A stretch of DNA of 64,000 nt from Solimonas soli DSM 21787 (GCF_000474945.1 NZ_AXDW01000022.1:1-64000); one strand, 5' to 3'; numbered from the stretch's first letter, positions 24,955-34,688 are shown. Translations and numbers: made by a program. Notes: generated from the sequence alone by a model not told the origin.

Positions 24955-27900
24955 TCACGGCGGCGGACGGCGGCCGATCGTCTCCGCCATCTGCTGCACG
25001 CCGGGCTCCTGGAACATCGAGAAGTGATCGCCGTCGATGACCGTGACTTCGGCGCCGCGGCTGGCGAACGCGCTCCAGCCCATGTCCTGATCGAGCGGCC
25101 AGCGGTCCGGCTGACGGCGCGACCGCAGCAGCTGGATACGGCCGTCGAAGCGGCCCGGCGCGTAGGCTTCGTAGGCGGTACGCAGATGTTCGAGCAGCCA
25201 CAGGTCGTAGTCTTCCGGCGACAGCCGGCGGCGCGCGAGCAGATCGCGCTTCGCGCGACCGCTGACCCAAGCCTGCATGCGCTTGGCGAAGCCGCGATTG
25301 GCGATGAACCGGCGCAGGCTCAGGCGGCCGCGCAGCAGATCGGCGATGTCCAGCGCGATCAGCTGCAGGCGATGCGACGTGTCGGCCAGCCGGCGGCGCA
25401 GCCAAGGCATGCGCTGCACGTAGCCCGGCACGTAGCCGTCGATGATCACCAGCTGCTCGACCGTCTCGCCGGCGGCCTGCAGCTGGCAGGCGATCTCGAA
25501 CGCCAGCGCGCCGGCCACGCACCAGCCGAGCAGCCGGTACGGCCCCTGCGCCTGTTCGCTGCGGATCAGCGCGACGTAGGCGGCGGCGATCTCGGCGAAG
25601 CCGCTCGGCAGGTCGCGCGGATCGCTGGCGGGATCGAAGATCTGCAGCGTGGTGAAGGGCTGGTCGCTGCCGAGCTTGCGCGACAGCATGAAATAGATGC
25701 CGGTGTTGTTGATCGCCAGCAGCGGCCGGCGCGCGCCGCCGGTGCGCAGGCGCAGCACCGGCCGGAAGTCGTAATGCCGCGTCGCGTCCGAATCGAGCAG
25801 CGGCGCCAGCTGCGCGATGGTCGGCGCGTTGAACAGCGCCGACAGCGCGATGCGGGTGCCGAACTCGTGTTCGATGCGCGCCAGCATGCGCGCCGCCAGC
25901 AGCGAGTGGCCGCCGAGCTCGAAGAAGTTCGCGGCGCGGCCGACCGCCGCGGCGCCGAGTACGTCCATCCAGATGGCGGCCAGGCGCTGCTCGGTCGCGG
26001 TGCGCGGCGGGCCACCGTCGTCGGCCTCGAGCGGCACCGGCACGGGCAGCGCGCGCTGATCGACCTTGCCGTTCTGGTTGCGCGGCAGCGCGTCGACGAT
26101 GGTGATCGCCGACGGCAGCATGTACGGCGGCAGCAGCGCGCGCGCATCGCGCATCAGCTCCTCGACGAGATCGGCGGCATCGCTGCCCGGATCGCGCAGG
26201 CTGACGTAGGCCCAGATGCCGGCGTCGCCGCGTTCGTTGCGGCCGAGCGTCGCGAACACCTCGGCCACCGCGCGATGACGCAGCAGCGCCGACTCGACCT
26301 CGCCGAGCTCGATGCGGAAACCGCGCAGCTTGATCTGCGCGTCGACGCGGCCGATGAACTCCATGCGCTCGCGCTCGCGCCAGCGCACGATGTCGCCGCT
26401 GCGGTACAGGCGTGCCTGCGGATCGTCGCTGAACGGATCGGCGACGAAGCGTGCCGCGGTGAGTTCCGGCTGGCCGGCGTAGCCGCGCGCCAGCTGCGCG
26501 CCGCCGATGTAGAGCTCGCCGGGCGCGCCGATCGGCACCGGCTCGCGGTGCGCGTCGAGCACGTAGAAGCGCAGGTTCGGCAGCGGGCCGCCGAGCGGCA
26601 CGGTCGCGTACTGCGCCAGCATCGCCGCATCGATGCGCAGCACGCTGGCGTAGATGGTCGTCTCGGTCGGTCCGTAGACGTGCCAGAGCTCGCTGCCGGT
26701 CGCCAGCAGGCGCTCGGCCAGCTCGCGCGGCATCTTCTCGCCGCCGCACATGATCTTCAGCCGCGGCGCGCCGTTCCAGCCGGCGGCGAGCAGGAACTGC
26801 CAGGTCACCGGTGTCGCGAACATGATGGTGGCGCGATGGCGGCGCATGACGCTGAGCAGCGCGTCGCCGTCAACCACCTCGCGCTCGGTGGCAAGCACCA
26901 GACGCGCGCCCGCCGCCAGCGTGGCGAAGACCTCGAGGCCGGAAATGTCGAAGGCCACCGAGCTCACCGACACGAAGACGTCGTGGCGGTCGATGCCGGG
27001 CCGTTCGCGTACCGCCCACAACAGGTTGGCGAGCGCCCGCTGCGGGACCATCACACCCTTCGGCGCGCCGGTCGAGCCGGAGGTGTAGATGATGTAGGCG
27101 ATGTCGTCGGGCGCCGTCGTGCGCGGCGGCGCGGCACTGCGCTGCGCGGCGATGCGCGCGGCGTCGCGGTCGAGCAGCAGCATCGGCACGTCGACCTGCG
27201 CCAGCGCCGCCGCCTCGGCGCTGCGCGTGACGATGGCGGCGATGCCGGCGCCGCCGATGATCGCCGTGAGCCGTTCCGGCGGATTGCCGGTATCGAGCGG
27301 CACATAGGTGCAGCCGGCCTTGATGATGCCGAGCAGCGTGACGACCAGATCCGGCGAACGGCGCACGAACACGGCGATCCGCTGTCCGTCACCGAAGCCG
27401 CGCGCGCGCAGTTCGTGGGCGAGCCGGTTGGCGCCGGCATCGAGCTCGGCGTACGTCAGCTGCCGGGTGCCGCAGGCGACCGCGACGGCCTGCGGCTGGA
27501 ACGCCGCCACGCCCTCGAACAGATCGACGACGTTGCGCTCGAGCGGATAGTCGGCGGCGCTGCGGTTCCAGTCGACCGTGAGCCTGTGCCGCTCGGCATC
27601 GTCGAGCAGCGGCAGGCGCGAGATCGCCTGGCGCGGCTGCGCGACGATCGCCGCCAGCAGGCGTTCGAAATGCGCGAGCAGGCGCTCGACCGTCGCGCTG
27701 TCGAACAGATCGGTGTTGTGGTCGCAGGACAGCCGCCAGCCGTCCGGCCGCTCGACCATGAACAGGTTGAGATCGTGCAGCGCGCCGGCCGACACCGACG
27801 GCATGTCGATCAGCTGGAACTGCCCGTAGCGGCGGTTGCTGATGAACGAGCGCTGCATCACGAAATTGATCGAGAACAGCGGATTGCGGCTGCGGTCGCG

Positions 27901-29004
27901 CGGCGGCCGCAGGATCTCGATGAGCTCCTCGATCGGCATCGCGCCATGCTCGAAGGCGTCGAGCACGACATCGGCGACGCGGCCCAGCAGCGCGTCGAAC
28001 GACGGATCGCCGGAAACGTCGCAGCGCAGCACCAGGGTGTTGACGAACAGGCCGATCAGCGGCTCGAGCGCCGCCTCGTCGCGTCCGGCGGCCTGGGTGC
28101 CGACCACGATGTCGCTTTCGCCGGAGTAACGATGAAGCAGCACGAGCAATGCCGACAGCATGAGCATGAACAGCGTGCAGCCCTGCTCGCGCGCGTGCGC
28201 GGCGAGCGCGTCGCTCAGCGCGCGCGGCAGCAGGCGCGAGACGATGTGCGCGTTGCTGCTGAGCACCGGCGGTCGCGGATGATCGGGCGGCAGCTCGAAC
28301 TGCGGCAGATCGCGCAGCTGCCGGCGCCAGTAACGGCCGAGCCGTTCGGCGCCGCCGCCCGCCAGCCATTGCCGCTGCCGCGCGGCATGCCTGCCGTAGG
28401 ACTGCGCGAGCGCCGGCAGCGCCGCCGCGCGCTGTTCCTGCTGCGCGGCGCACAACTCGCCCATTTCCTGCGCGAGCACGCCGATCGACCAGCCGTCGCA
28501 GACGATGTGATGCAGGGTGACCAGCAGCACCGAGACGTTCTCGGCCAGGCGCACGCGCACGACGCGCAGCAGCGGCGGTGGTCCGGCGAGATCGAACGGC
28601 GTGCGCGCCTCGCGCAGCGACAGCCGCTGCAGCTCGGCCTCCGCGCCCTGCCCGCCGAGGTTGCGCAGGTCAATGTCGGCGATGCGCAGCGGCACCTGCG
28701 TCTCGATGCGCTGATGCGGCTCGCCGTCGATCTCCACGAAATGCGCGCGCAGCACTTCGTGGCGCTCGATGATCTGGCGGAAGGCTTGCTCCAGCTCGGC
28801 CGTCGTCACCTGTCCTTCGAGACGCCAGCGCACGGCGACGTTGCCGGCGGCGTAGACGCCGTCGTGCAGGCGGTCGAGCGCCCAGAAGCGGCGTTGCGCG
28901 AGCGAGCACGGAAACAGCCCCGGCTCGCCGCGGCCGGCGGTGTCGGGCGCATCGACATTGCGTGAGGTGGCGCTGCCGTTCATGGCGATCTGTGAGGTAT
29001 CCAT
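24955..29004 (-). CDS. Nonribosomal peptide synthetase, C-A-T-TE
   Basis: 1349 residues. The condensation domain (about 30-450) has HHIVCDGWS at 165-173. The adenylation domain (about 470-985) has YTSGSTGAPKG, YGPTETTIY, LYRSGDIVR and NQNGKVDQRAL. The T domain has Ser1034 in ELGGHSLLA. The thioesterase (about 1095-1349) has a GWCVAG elbow (Cys1162 where Ser is usual) and catalytic-type His1327 in DGDHFSMF. Read by eye, the specificity residues are D-I-L-F-M-G-V-I-Y, nearest to glycine-type codes I know, low confidence. With no other C domain in the window, it would condense one activated amino acid with an upstream acyl or aminoacyl donor and release the product. It is divergent from the wza operon. 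Confidence 0.93.
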   Translation of the reverse strand: MDTSQIAMNGSATSRNVDAPDTAGRGEPGLFPCSLAQRRFWALDRLHDGVYAAGNVAVRWRLEGQVTTAELEQAFRQIIERHEVLRAHFVEIDGEPHQRIETQVPLRIADIDLRNLGGQGAEAELQRLSLREARTPFDLAGPPPLLRVVRVRLAENVSVLLVTLHHIVCDGWSIGVLAQEMGELCAAQQEQRAAALPALAQSYGRHAARQRQWLAGGGAERLGRYWRRQLRDLPQFELPPDHPRPPVLSSNAHIVSRLLPRALSDALAAHAREQGCTLFMLMLSALLVLLHRYSGESDIVVGTQAAGRDEAALEPLIGLFVNTLVLRCDVSGDPSFDALLGRVADVVLDAFEHGAMPIEELIEILRPPRDRSRNPLFSINFVMQRSFISNRRYGQFQLIDMPSVSAGALHDLNLFMVERPDGWRLSCDHNTDLFDSATVERLLAHFERLLAAIVAQPRQAISRLPLLDDAERHRLTVDWNRSAADYPLERNVVDLFEGVAAFQPQAVAVACGTRQLTYAELDAGANRLAHELRARGFGDGQRIAVFVRRSPDLVVTLLGIIKAGCTYVPLDTGNPPERLTAIIGGAGIAAIVTRSAEAAALAQVDVPMLLLDRDAARIAAQRSAAPPRTTAPDDIAYIIYTSGSTGAPKGVMVPQRALANLLWAVRERPGIDRHDVFVSVSSVAFDISGLEVFATLAAGARLVLATEREVVDGDALLSVMRRHRATIMFATPVTWQFLLAAGWNGAPRLKIMCGGEKMPRELAERLLATGSELWHVYGPTETTIYASVLRIDAAMLAQYATVPLGGPLPNLRFYVLDAHREPVPIGAPGELYIGGAQLARGYAGQPELTAARFVADPFSDDPQARLYRSGDIVRWRERERMEFIGRVDAQIKLRGFRIELGEVESALLRHRAVAEVFATLGRNERGDAGIWAYVSLRDPGSDAADLVEELMRDARALLPPYMLPSAITIVDALPRNQNGKVDQRALPVPVPLEADDGGPPRTATEQRLAAIWMDVLGAAAVGRAANFFELGGHSLLAARMLARIEHEFGTRIALSALFNAPTIAQLAPLLDSDATRHYDFRPVLRLRTGGARRPLLAINNTGIYFMLSRKLGSDQPFTTLQIFDPASDPRDLPSGFAEIAAAYVALIRSEQAQGPYRLLGWCVAGALAFEIACQLQAAGETVEQLVIIDGYVPGYVQRMPWLRRRLADTSHRLQLIALDIADLLRGRLSLRRFIANRGFAKRMQAWVSGRAKRDLLARRRLSPEDYDLWLLEHLRTAYEAYAPGRFDGRIQLLRSRRQPDRWPLDQDMGWSAFASRGAEVTVIDGDHFSMFQEPGVQQMAETIGRRPPP

Positions 29005-29055
29005 CGGGAAGCCCTGACCTCCCGTTCGGCCGGCACCTTAGAGCGCGACCGGCGC

Positions 29056-29083
29056 GCCGTCTGTTCGAAATCGAACAGACGGC
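29056..29083. promoter_or_regulatory. 28-bp palindrome between the NRPS and wza operons
   Basis: Perfect 13-bp arms, GCCGTCTGTTCGA and TCGAACAGACGGC, around a central AA. It sits in the 140-nt gap between the divergent NRPS and polysaccharide-export start codons, about 52 and 62 nt from them. Its position suits an operator that co-regulates both units. The spacing does not fit an E. coli-type LexA box. Confidence 0.6.
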
Positions 29084-29144
29084 CGGCGGCGTGCCGTCAA
29101 CAATCGCCCCGCAGTCCACCCTCCCACGCCGATCGAGGTCATCG

Positions 29145-30014
29145 ATGAGTCCGCGCCTTCGCGCCGCAGCCGCCGTTACGGGTCTGGCCCTCATGCTCGG
29201 CGCCTGCGCGTCGGCGCCGCCGGCCGCCGCGCCGGCGCCCGCCGCGCCGACGCTGGTGGCGCGCCTGCCGGCCGGCGGCGCCGAGCCGCAGCTGCTGCAG
29301 CTCGGCGCCGGCGATGCCGTGCGCCTGCAGGTGACCGGGCGGCCGGAACTCGACGCCACGCTCTATGTCTCCGACGGCGGCGAGCTCGACGTGCCGATGG
29401 TCGGCCGCGTGCGCGCCGCCGGCCTGTCGCCGGCCGAGGCCGCGCGCAACATCGCCGCCGCCTACCGCGAGCGCCAGCTGCTCGTCGATCCGCAGGTGAC
29501 GCTGGTGCTCGATCGCTATCAGAGCCAGCGCATCTCGGTGCTCGGCCAGGTGCGCTCGCCGGGCCGCCTGTCGCTGCAGTCGCGCACCACCGTCTTCGAT
29601 GCCCTGGCCGAGGCCGGCGGCGTCACCGAGGACGCCGCCGACACCGTGTACGTCATGCGCACCGGCGCCGACGGCAATGTCAGCCGCGTCGCCGTGCCGC
29701 TGCGCAGCGGCGCGGCGGCGGCCAGCGCGCCGCTGGAACTGTCGCTGCGCGGCGGCGACGCCATCTATGTGCCGCCCGCCGAGCGCTTCTATATCTACGG
29801 CGAGGTCAACACCGCCAACATGTATCGCATCGAGCCGGGCATGACCGTGCGCCAGGCGATCTCGCGCGGCGGTGGCATGACCGTGCGCGGCAGCAGCCGC
29901 CGCGTCGAGATCACGCGGCAGCTGCCGGACGGCCGCAGCACGACCATCGACGCCAATGCGGACGAGCGCGTGCAGGCCGGCGATGTCATCCGCGTCAAGG
30001 AGCGCCTGTTCTGA
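29145..30014 (+). CDS. Outer-membrane polysaccharide export lipoprotein (OPX/Wza family)
   Basis: 289 residues. A lipoprotein signal ends in LGAC with Cys21. A polysaccharide-export domain (about 53-135: LGAGDAVRLQV, VDPQVTLVLDRYQSQRISVLGQV) is followed by SLBB-type beta-grasp repeats, including FYIYGEVNTANMYRIEPGMTV. It forms the outer-membrane channel for the polymer together with the co-polymerase encoded next. The ATG at 29145 has a GAGG site. It is the first gene of a run of ten mostly overlapping genes to 41358. Confidence 0.93.
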   Translation: MSPRLRAAAAVTGLALMLGACASAPPAAAPAPAAPTLVARLPAGGAEPQLLQLGAGDAVRLQVTGRPELDATLYVSDGGELDVPMVGRVRAAGLSPAEAARNIAAAYRERQLLVDPQVTLVLDRYQSQRISVLGQVRSPGRLSLQSRTTVFDALAEAGGVTEDAADTVYVMRTGADGNVSRVAVPLRSGAAAASAPLELSLRGGDAIYVPPAERFYIYGEVNTANMYRIEPGMTVRQAISRGGGMTVRGSSRRVEITRQLPDGRSTTIDANADERVQAGDVIRVKERLF

Positions 30015-31438
30015 TGTCGAACCAGCTGCCCGCCCTGAACGTCTCGCAGTCGGTGGCCTCGATGCCGCCGCTGGTGCCGCTCACCTATGTGCACCCCGGC
30101 CTGTCGCTGGCGCAGCTGCTGGCCATCCTGCGCGCGCATCGCCGCCGCATCGCGGTGATCTTCACCGCCGTGCTCGGCCTCGCCCTCGCCGCCGCGCTGC
30201 TGCTGCCGCGCACCTACGAGGCCGATGCCACGCTGCTGGTCCGCTACGAGGTCAACGATCCGCTCGGCGGCAAGGAATTTCCGCTCGGCCTGCTCGGCGG
30301 CTACATCGCCACGCAGGTCGAGATCCTGCAGGGTCCGTCGGTGCTGCTGCCGGTGATCGAGACGCTGGGCCTGACCCGGCAACGCGACTACACGGCCGGC
30401 TTCAAGGGCGCGGCGCAGGATCTGCCGTCCTGGGTGATGGAGCGCATGCGCAAGCGGCTCGAGGTCAGGCAGGGCCCGGCCGGCAGCCAGCTGATCCACA
30501 TCCAGTACAGCGCCGACAGCCCCGACGAGGCGGCGCGCATCGCCAACGCCATCGCCGACACCTACGTCAGCCACCAGAACGCGCGGCTCACCGAGCCGGC
30601 GGCGGCGCACGCGACACGCTACGCCGGGCAACTCACCGAGCTGCGCGACAAGGCCGACGCCGCGCAGCGCGCGCTGAGCGCCTTCCGCGACGCGCACACG
30701 CTGATCGACGTACAGCCGGAGATGGCCGCGCTCGACGCGCTGGAGCAGCGCCTGCGCGAGGCCGAGGATGCGCGCCGCGTCGCCGAAACGCGCGCGCGCG
30801 GCGACGTGCAGACCGGCGCCGCGGTGATGAGCTCGACGCTCGTGCAGTCGATGAAGACGCAGCTCGGCCTGCTGCTGACGCGCCGCGCCGAACTGCGCAC
30901 CACGCTCGGCCCGCGCCATCCCGACATCCTCGCGCTCGACGCGCAGATCGCCGAGGCCAAGCGCACGCTCGCCGCCGAAGTGGGCGGCTACGCGCGCGGC
31001 GCCGCCGCCGACCTCGACGCGGCACGCAGCCTCGAGGCCAAGCTGCGCAAGGCGGTCGACGATCAGCGCACGCGCACGCTGCAGATCCGCGAGCTGCAGG
31101 ATCAGGCGGCGCGGCTCGAGATCGAGGTCGCGTCGGCGCAGGCCGTGTACAAGCGCGCGCTCGACGGCTACGACCAGGTCGCCTTCGCCTCGCAGAGCCC
31201 CTACAACAACATCGGCATCGAGAGCCGCGCCAGCAAGCCGCTGCGGCCGGCGAGTTCGCGCGGGCTCAAGCTCGCCGTGCTCGGCGTCGGCCTCGGCGCC
31301 GCGCTCGGCGTCGGCCTGTCGCTGGTCCTCGAACTGCTGCGGCGCCGCGTGCGCTGCCGCGACGACATCGAGCGCGACCACGGCATTCCGGTGCTCATGG
31401 AGTTCGCCGCGCTGCCTTCCTCCGGAAGCCGCCCATGA
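30014..31438 (+). CDS. Polysaccharide co-polymerase / chain-length determinant (Wzz/Wzc N-terminal type)
   Basis: 474 residues. Transmembrane segments at about 46-64 and near 415-440 flank a long periplasmic coiled-coil region, with the Wzz motif near the start (TYEADATLLVRYEV). It has no fused kinase; the kinase is encoded separately next, as in EpsF/EpsG-type systems. It sets polymer length and couples Wzy to the OPX channel. The ATG shares a base with the wza stop (TGATG). Confidence 0.9.
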   Translation: MSNQLPALNVSQSVASMPPLVPLTYVHPGLSLAQLLAILRAHRRRIAVIFTAVLGLALAAALLLPRTYEADATLLVRYEVNDPLGGKEFPLGLLGGYIATQVEILQGPSVLLPVIETLGLTRQRDYTAGFKGAAQDLPSWVMERMRKRLEVRQGPAGSQLIHIQYSADSPDEAARIANAIADTYVSHQNARLTEPAAAHATRYAGQLTELRDKADAAQRALSAFRDAHTLIDVQPEMAALDALEQRLREAEDARRVAETRARGDVQTGAAVMSSTLVQSMKTQLGLLLTRRAELRTTLGPRHPDILALDAQIAEAKRTLAAEVGGYARGAAADLDAARSLEAKLRKAVDDQRTRTLQIRELQDQAARLEIEVASAQAVYKRALDGYDQVAFASQSPYNNIGIESRASKPLRPASSRGLKLAVLGVGLGAALGVGLSLVLELLRRRVRCRDDIERDHGIPVLMEFAALPSSGSRP

Positions 31439-32166
31439 GCATCGTCAACCGGGATTCCGTTCTTCTGCATTCGCGGCACGCGATGCCCGATCCGGCGATG
31501 TCCGTCGAGCCGGGCCGCGACAGCCTGCCCGCGCGGCGCGGCCGCGCCGCCGCGCAGCTGATCGTCGCGCACCAGCCGTTCGACGCGCGCAGCGAACGCG
31601 TGCGCGCGCTGCGCACGGAACTGCTGCTGCGGCGCAGCGCCGGTGATCGCCTGTGCATCGCCCTGCTCAGCCCGCGTGCCGGCGAAGGCCGCTCGCAACT
31701 CGTCGCGGAACTGGCGATCGCCTTCGCCAAGACCGGCCGCCCGACGCTGCTGGTCGATGCCGATCTGCGCCGGCCGGTGCAGCACGAACTGTTCGGTCTC
31801 GATTGCCGTCCCGGCCTCGCCGATGCGCTGCAGGACGGCACGCCGCCGCTCCTGCACGGCGTCGAAGCGCTGCCTTCGCTGACGCTGCTGACGGCCGGCC
31901 GCGCGACCGCCAATCCGCTCGAACTGCTCGCCGACGATCGTTTCGCCACGCTGGTCGAAGGCTGGCGCGCGAGCTTCAACTACGTGCTGTTCGACACGCC
32001 GGCGGTGAGTGATTTCAGCGACGGCCTCGCCGTCGTCACGCTGGCCGGCCAGGCCCTGACCCTGTCGCGCGCGCAGTCGACGCCGTACCACGACGCGCGC
32101 GAACTGCTGAAGCGCCTGGCGGCGACGCAGGCGCGCGTGCTCGGCGCCGTCATCAATCACTTCTGA
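31435..32166 (+). CDS. BY-kinase-type ATPase of polysaccharide export (CpsD/EpsG-like)
   Basis: 243 residues of the MinD/ParA-like tyrosine autokinase family. The P-loop reads SPRAGEGRSQ, with Arg where Lys is usual, a variant I recall from exosortase-linked EpsG proteins. Walker A' is LLVDADLRRP and the B-like strand is VLFDTPAVSDF. The C-terminus ends in VINHF without a tyrosine cluster, so autophosphorylation of the Wzc type is doubtful. It would act as the cytosolic partner of the co-polymerase. ATGA overlap with the preceding gene. Confidence 0.87.
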   Translation: MSIVNRDSVLLHSRHAMPDPAMSVEPGRDSLPARRGRAAAQLIVAHQPFDARSERVRALRTELLLRRSAGDRLCIALLSPRAGEGRSQLVAELAIAFAKTGRPTLLVDADLRRPVQHELFGLDCRPGLADALQDGTPPLLHGVEALPSLTLLTAGRATANPLELLADDRFATLVEGWRASFNYVLFDTPAVSDFSDGLAVVTLAGQALTLSRAQSTPYHDARELLKRLAATQARVLGAVINHF

Positions 32167-32175
32167 GCCCGCACG

Positions 32176-33573
32176 ATGCCGACGCTGGCCGGTCCTTCGC
32201 CGTCGCCGTATCGCTCGCCCGCCGCGGCGTCGCCGTGGGTGCGCGACGATCGCTGGAGCGCGCTGCTGGCGCTGCTCGTCTGGCTGTTGCTGCTGCTGAT
32301 GATCGTGCCGGACGGTTTCGACTATGCCGCGCTGAACGGCAGCGCGCCGGCCTCGGGCAGCGCCGCGAGCCGCCTCGCCTGGCTGCTGCTGCTCGGCGTC
32401 GCCGGCAGCCTGATCGCCTGGCGCTCGGCGCTCGCCTGGCTGGTGCTCAGGCAGCTCGATGTCTTCCTGCTGCCGTTCCTGGTGCTGGCGGCCGCCAGCG
32501 TCGCCTGGTCCATCGCGCCGGATTTCACGCTGCGCCGCCTGATCCGCGTGCTGACCTGCATCGCCGTCGCCCTCGCCTTCACGCTGGTCGGCTGGCAGCG
32601 ACGCCGCTTCGAGGACCTGCTGCGCCCGCTGCTGACCCTGCTGATGGCCGGATCGATCGTCTTCTCGCTGCTGCGTCCCGATCTCGCCGTGCATCACGAC
32701 ATGGAGGCCGGCGTCGACGGCGCCTGGCGCGGCCTGACCAACCACAAGAACACGCTCGGCATGCTCGCCGCCATCGGCCTGCTGCTGTGGACGCAGGCCC
32801 TGCTCGGCGGCCGCGCGCGGCGCGGCGCGGTCCTCGCCGGCGGCGCGCTCTGCCTGGTCTGCCTGGTCATGTCGCGCAGCTCGACGTCGCTGATGACGAC
32901 GCTGCTCAGCCTGCCGCTGCTGGCGCTGATGATGCGCGCGCCGGCCGCCTGGCGGCCGTACCTGCCGTGGATCGTCGCCGCCTGCGCCGTGCTGCTGGTG
33001 CTGTACGCGGTCGCCGTGCTGCGCCTGGTGCCGGGGCTCGACAGCCTGCTCAAGCCGGTCGCGGCGCTCACCGGCAAGGACCTCAGCTTCACCGGCCGCA
33101 GCCGCATCTGGGAACTGGTCGGCGACAACGTGCGCCTGCATCCCTTGCTCGGCAGCGGCTACGGCGCCTACTGGATCGGCCCGACGCCGATGTCGCCCTC
33201 CTACATCTTCGTGCCGACCATGTACTTCTATCCCGGCTCCGGACACAACGGCTATCTCGACGTCGTCAACGATCTCGGCGCGCTCGGTCTGGCCTGCCTG
33301 CTCGGCTACCTCGGCGCCTACGTCATGCAGGGCCTGCAGCTGCTGCGCAGCGATCGCGAGCAGGCGGCGCTGCTGCTGGCGCTGTTCATCCAGCAGGCGC
33401 TCGGCAACTTCTCGGAGTCGCACTGGTTCAATTCGCTGAGCGTCGGCTTCGGCATCATGGTGCTGGCCAGCTTGTCGCTGGCGCGCGCGCGGCTCGAGCT
33501 GCAGCTGCGTCGCCACTTCGGCGAGCCGCTGCTGCTGCCGGTGCGGCCGCCGGCGACGGGAGCCGCGCGATGA
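32176..33573 (+). CDS. Wzy/ExoQ-like polysaccharide polymerase (O-antigen ligase family)
   Basis: 465 residues with about ten to twelve membrane helices. The Wzy_C/O-antigen-ligase region is visible as FTGRSRIWELV followed by LLGSGYGAYW and GHNGYLDV, typical of ExoQ-type polymerases. It polymerises repeat units on the periplasmic side. It begins 10 nt after the kinase stop and overlaps the next gene by ATGA. Confidence 0.87.
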   Translation: MPTLAGPSPSPYRSPAAASPWVRDDRWSALLALLVWLLLLLMIVPDGFDYAALNGSAPASGSAASRLAWLLLLGVAGSLIAWRSALAWLVLRQLDVFLLPFLVLAAASVAWSIAPDFTLRRLIRVLTCIAVALAFTLVGWQRRRFEDLLRPLLTLLMAGSIVFSLLRPDLAVHHDMEAGVDGAWRGLTNHKNTLGMLAAIGLLLWTQALLGGRARRGAVLAGGALCLVCLVMSRSSTSLMTTLLSLPLLALMMRAPAAWRPYLPWIVAACAVLLVLYAVAVLRLVPGLDSLLKPVAALTGKDLSFTGRSRIWELVGDNVRLHPLLGSGYGAYWIGPTPMSPSYIFVPTMYFYPGSGHNGYLDVVNDLGALGLACLLGYLGAYVMQGLQLLRSDREQAALLLALFIQQALGNFSESHWFNSLSVGFGIMVLASLSLARARLELQLRRHFGEPLLLPVRPPATGAAR

Positions 33574-34688
33574 ACGCGCGCGACGGCATCGGCGCTGCGA
33601 TTCCCTCGCTCGACGGCATCCGCGCCGTGGCGATCCTGCTGGTCGTCGCCGCGCACGCCGGCCTCGAGCGCCAGGTGCCCGGCGGGCTCGGCGTGACGGT
33701 GTTCTTCGTGCTCAGCGGCTATCTGATCACCACGCTGCTGCGCATCGAACAGGCGCGCAGCGGCAGCATCGATCTTCGCGCCTTCTATCTGCGTCGCGTG
33801 CTGCGCCTCGGGCCGCCGCTGCTGGTCGTCGTCGCGCTGTCGGCGCTGCTGGTGCGCATCGTGCCGAGCAACGGCTACACCGGCGAGGGCCTGCTCGCGG
33901 TGCTCTTCTACTACGGCAACTACTACATGATCGTGCAGGACTTCCACGGCGTGCCGGCCGGCATCGGCGTGGTCTGGTCGCTCGCCGTCGAAGAGCATTT
34001 CTACCTGCTCTATCCGCCGCTCGCGCTCGTCCTGATGCGGCGCTGTTCGCCGCCGCGCGCCGCCGCGCTGCTGCTCGCCGCCTGCGGCGCCGTGCTGCTG
34101 TGGCGCGGCTGGCTGGCCACGCACGGCGCGACGGCGTCGTACATCTCGATGGCCACCGACACGCGCATCGATGCGATCCTCGCCGGCGCCGCGCTGGCCT
34201 TCGCCGCCAACCCCTGGCTGGCGCCGCCGCGCCGCGACGCGCGCCGCGATCTGCTGCTCGGCACCGCCTGCGTGGCGCTGCTGCTGCTGAGCCTGCTGTG
34301 GCGCGATCCGCTGTTCCGCCTGAGCTTGCGCTACACCGTGCAGAGCGCCGCCGCCGCCGGCCTGCTGTGGCTCGCCGTCGCGCACGGACGGCGCACGCCG
34401 CTGCTCAACACGCGCGTCGCCGTCTACCTGGGCTCGGTGTCGTACAGCGTGTACCTGATCCATCACCTGCTCATCTATGCGCTGCTGCGCCTGTGGCCGC
34501 AGCTGCCGTGGTACGCGCTGCTGGCGCTCGGCCTCGGCCTGTCGCTGCTGGTCGCCGAACCGATGCGGCGCTGGATCGAGCGGCCCTGCGCAGGCTTGCG
34601 GCGGCGTCTCGCCGAGGGCGCGCGGCGGCGCCGGCGCGGCGCCGCGCCGGCGGCGGCGCGCGCGACAATGGCGGAGCAAGCGCGATGA
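33570..34688 (+). CDS. Acyltransferase family 3 membrane protein
   Basis: 372 residues with about ten membrane helices. The family's SLDGIRAVAILLVV start, FFVLSGYLIT, FYLRRVLRLGPPL and WSLAVEEHFYLLYP motifs are present. Such proteins O-acetylate or otherwise acylate sugars of exopolysaccharides. The tail is Arg/Ala-rich. ATGA overlaps on both sides place it in the export operon. Confidence 0.9.
   Translation: MNARDGIGAAIPSLDGIRAVAILLVVAAHAGLERQVPGGLGVTVFFVLSGYLITTLLRIEQARSGSIDLRAFYLRRVLRLGPPLLVVVALSALLVRIVPSNGYTGEGLLAVLFYYGNYYMIVQDFHGVPAGIGVVWSLAVEEHFYLLYPPLALVLMRRCSPPRAAALLLAACGAVLLWRGWLATHGATASYISMATDTRIDAILAGAALAFAANPWLAPPRRDARRDLLLGTACVALLLLSLLWRDPLFRLSLRYTVQSAAAAGLLWLAVAHGRRTPLLNTRVAVYLGSVSYSVYLIHHLLIYALLRLWPQLPWYALLALGLGLSLLVAEPMRRWIERPCAGLRRRLAEGARRRRRGAAPAAARATMAEQAR

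Noticed and set aside
25024-28965. A 1313-codon frame opposite the NRPS gene
   Set aside because: Antisense shadow; the NRPS on the minus strand has full family motifs, while this one is low-complexity Arg/Ala.
29056-29083. Possible LexA/SOS box in the palindrome
   Set aside because: The CTGT and ACAG ends are 10 nt apart rather than 8, and there is no SOS gene nearby.
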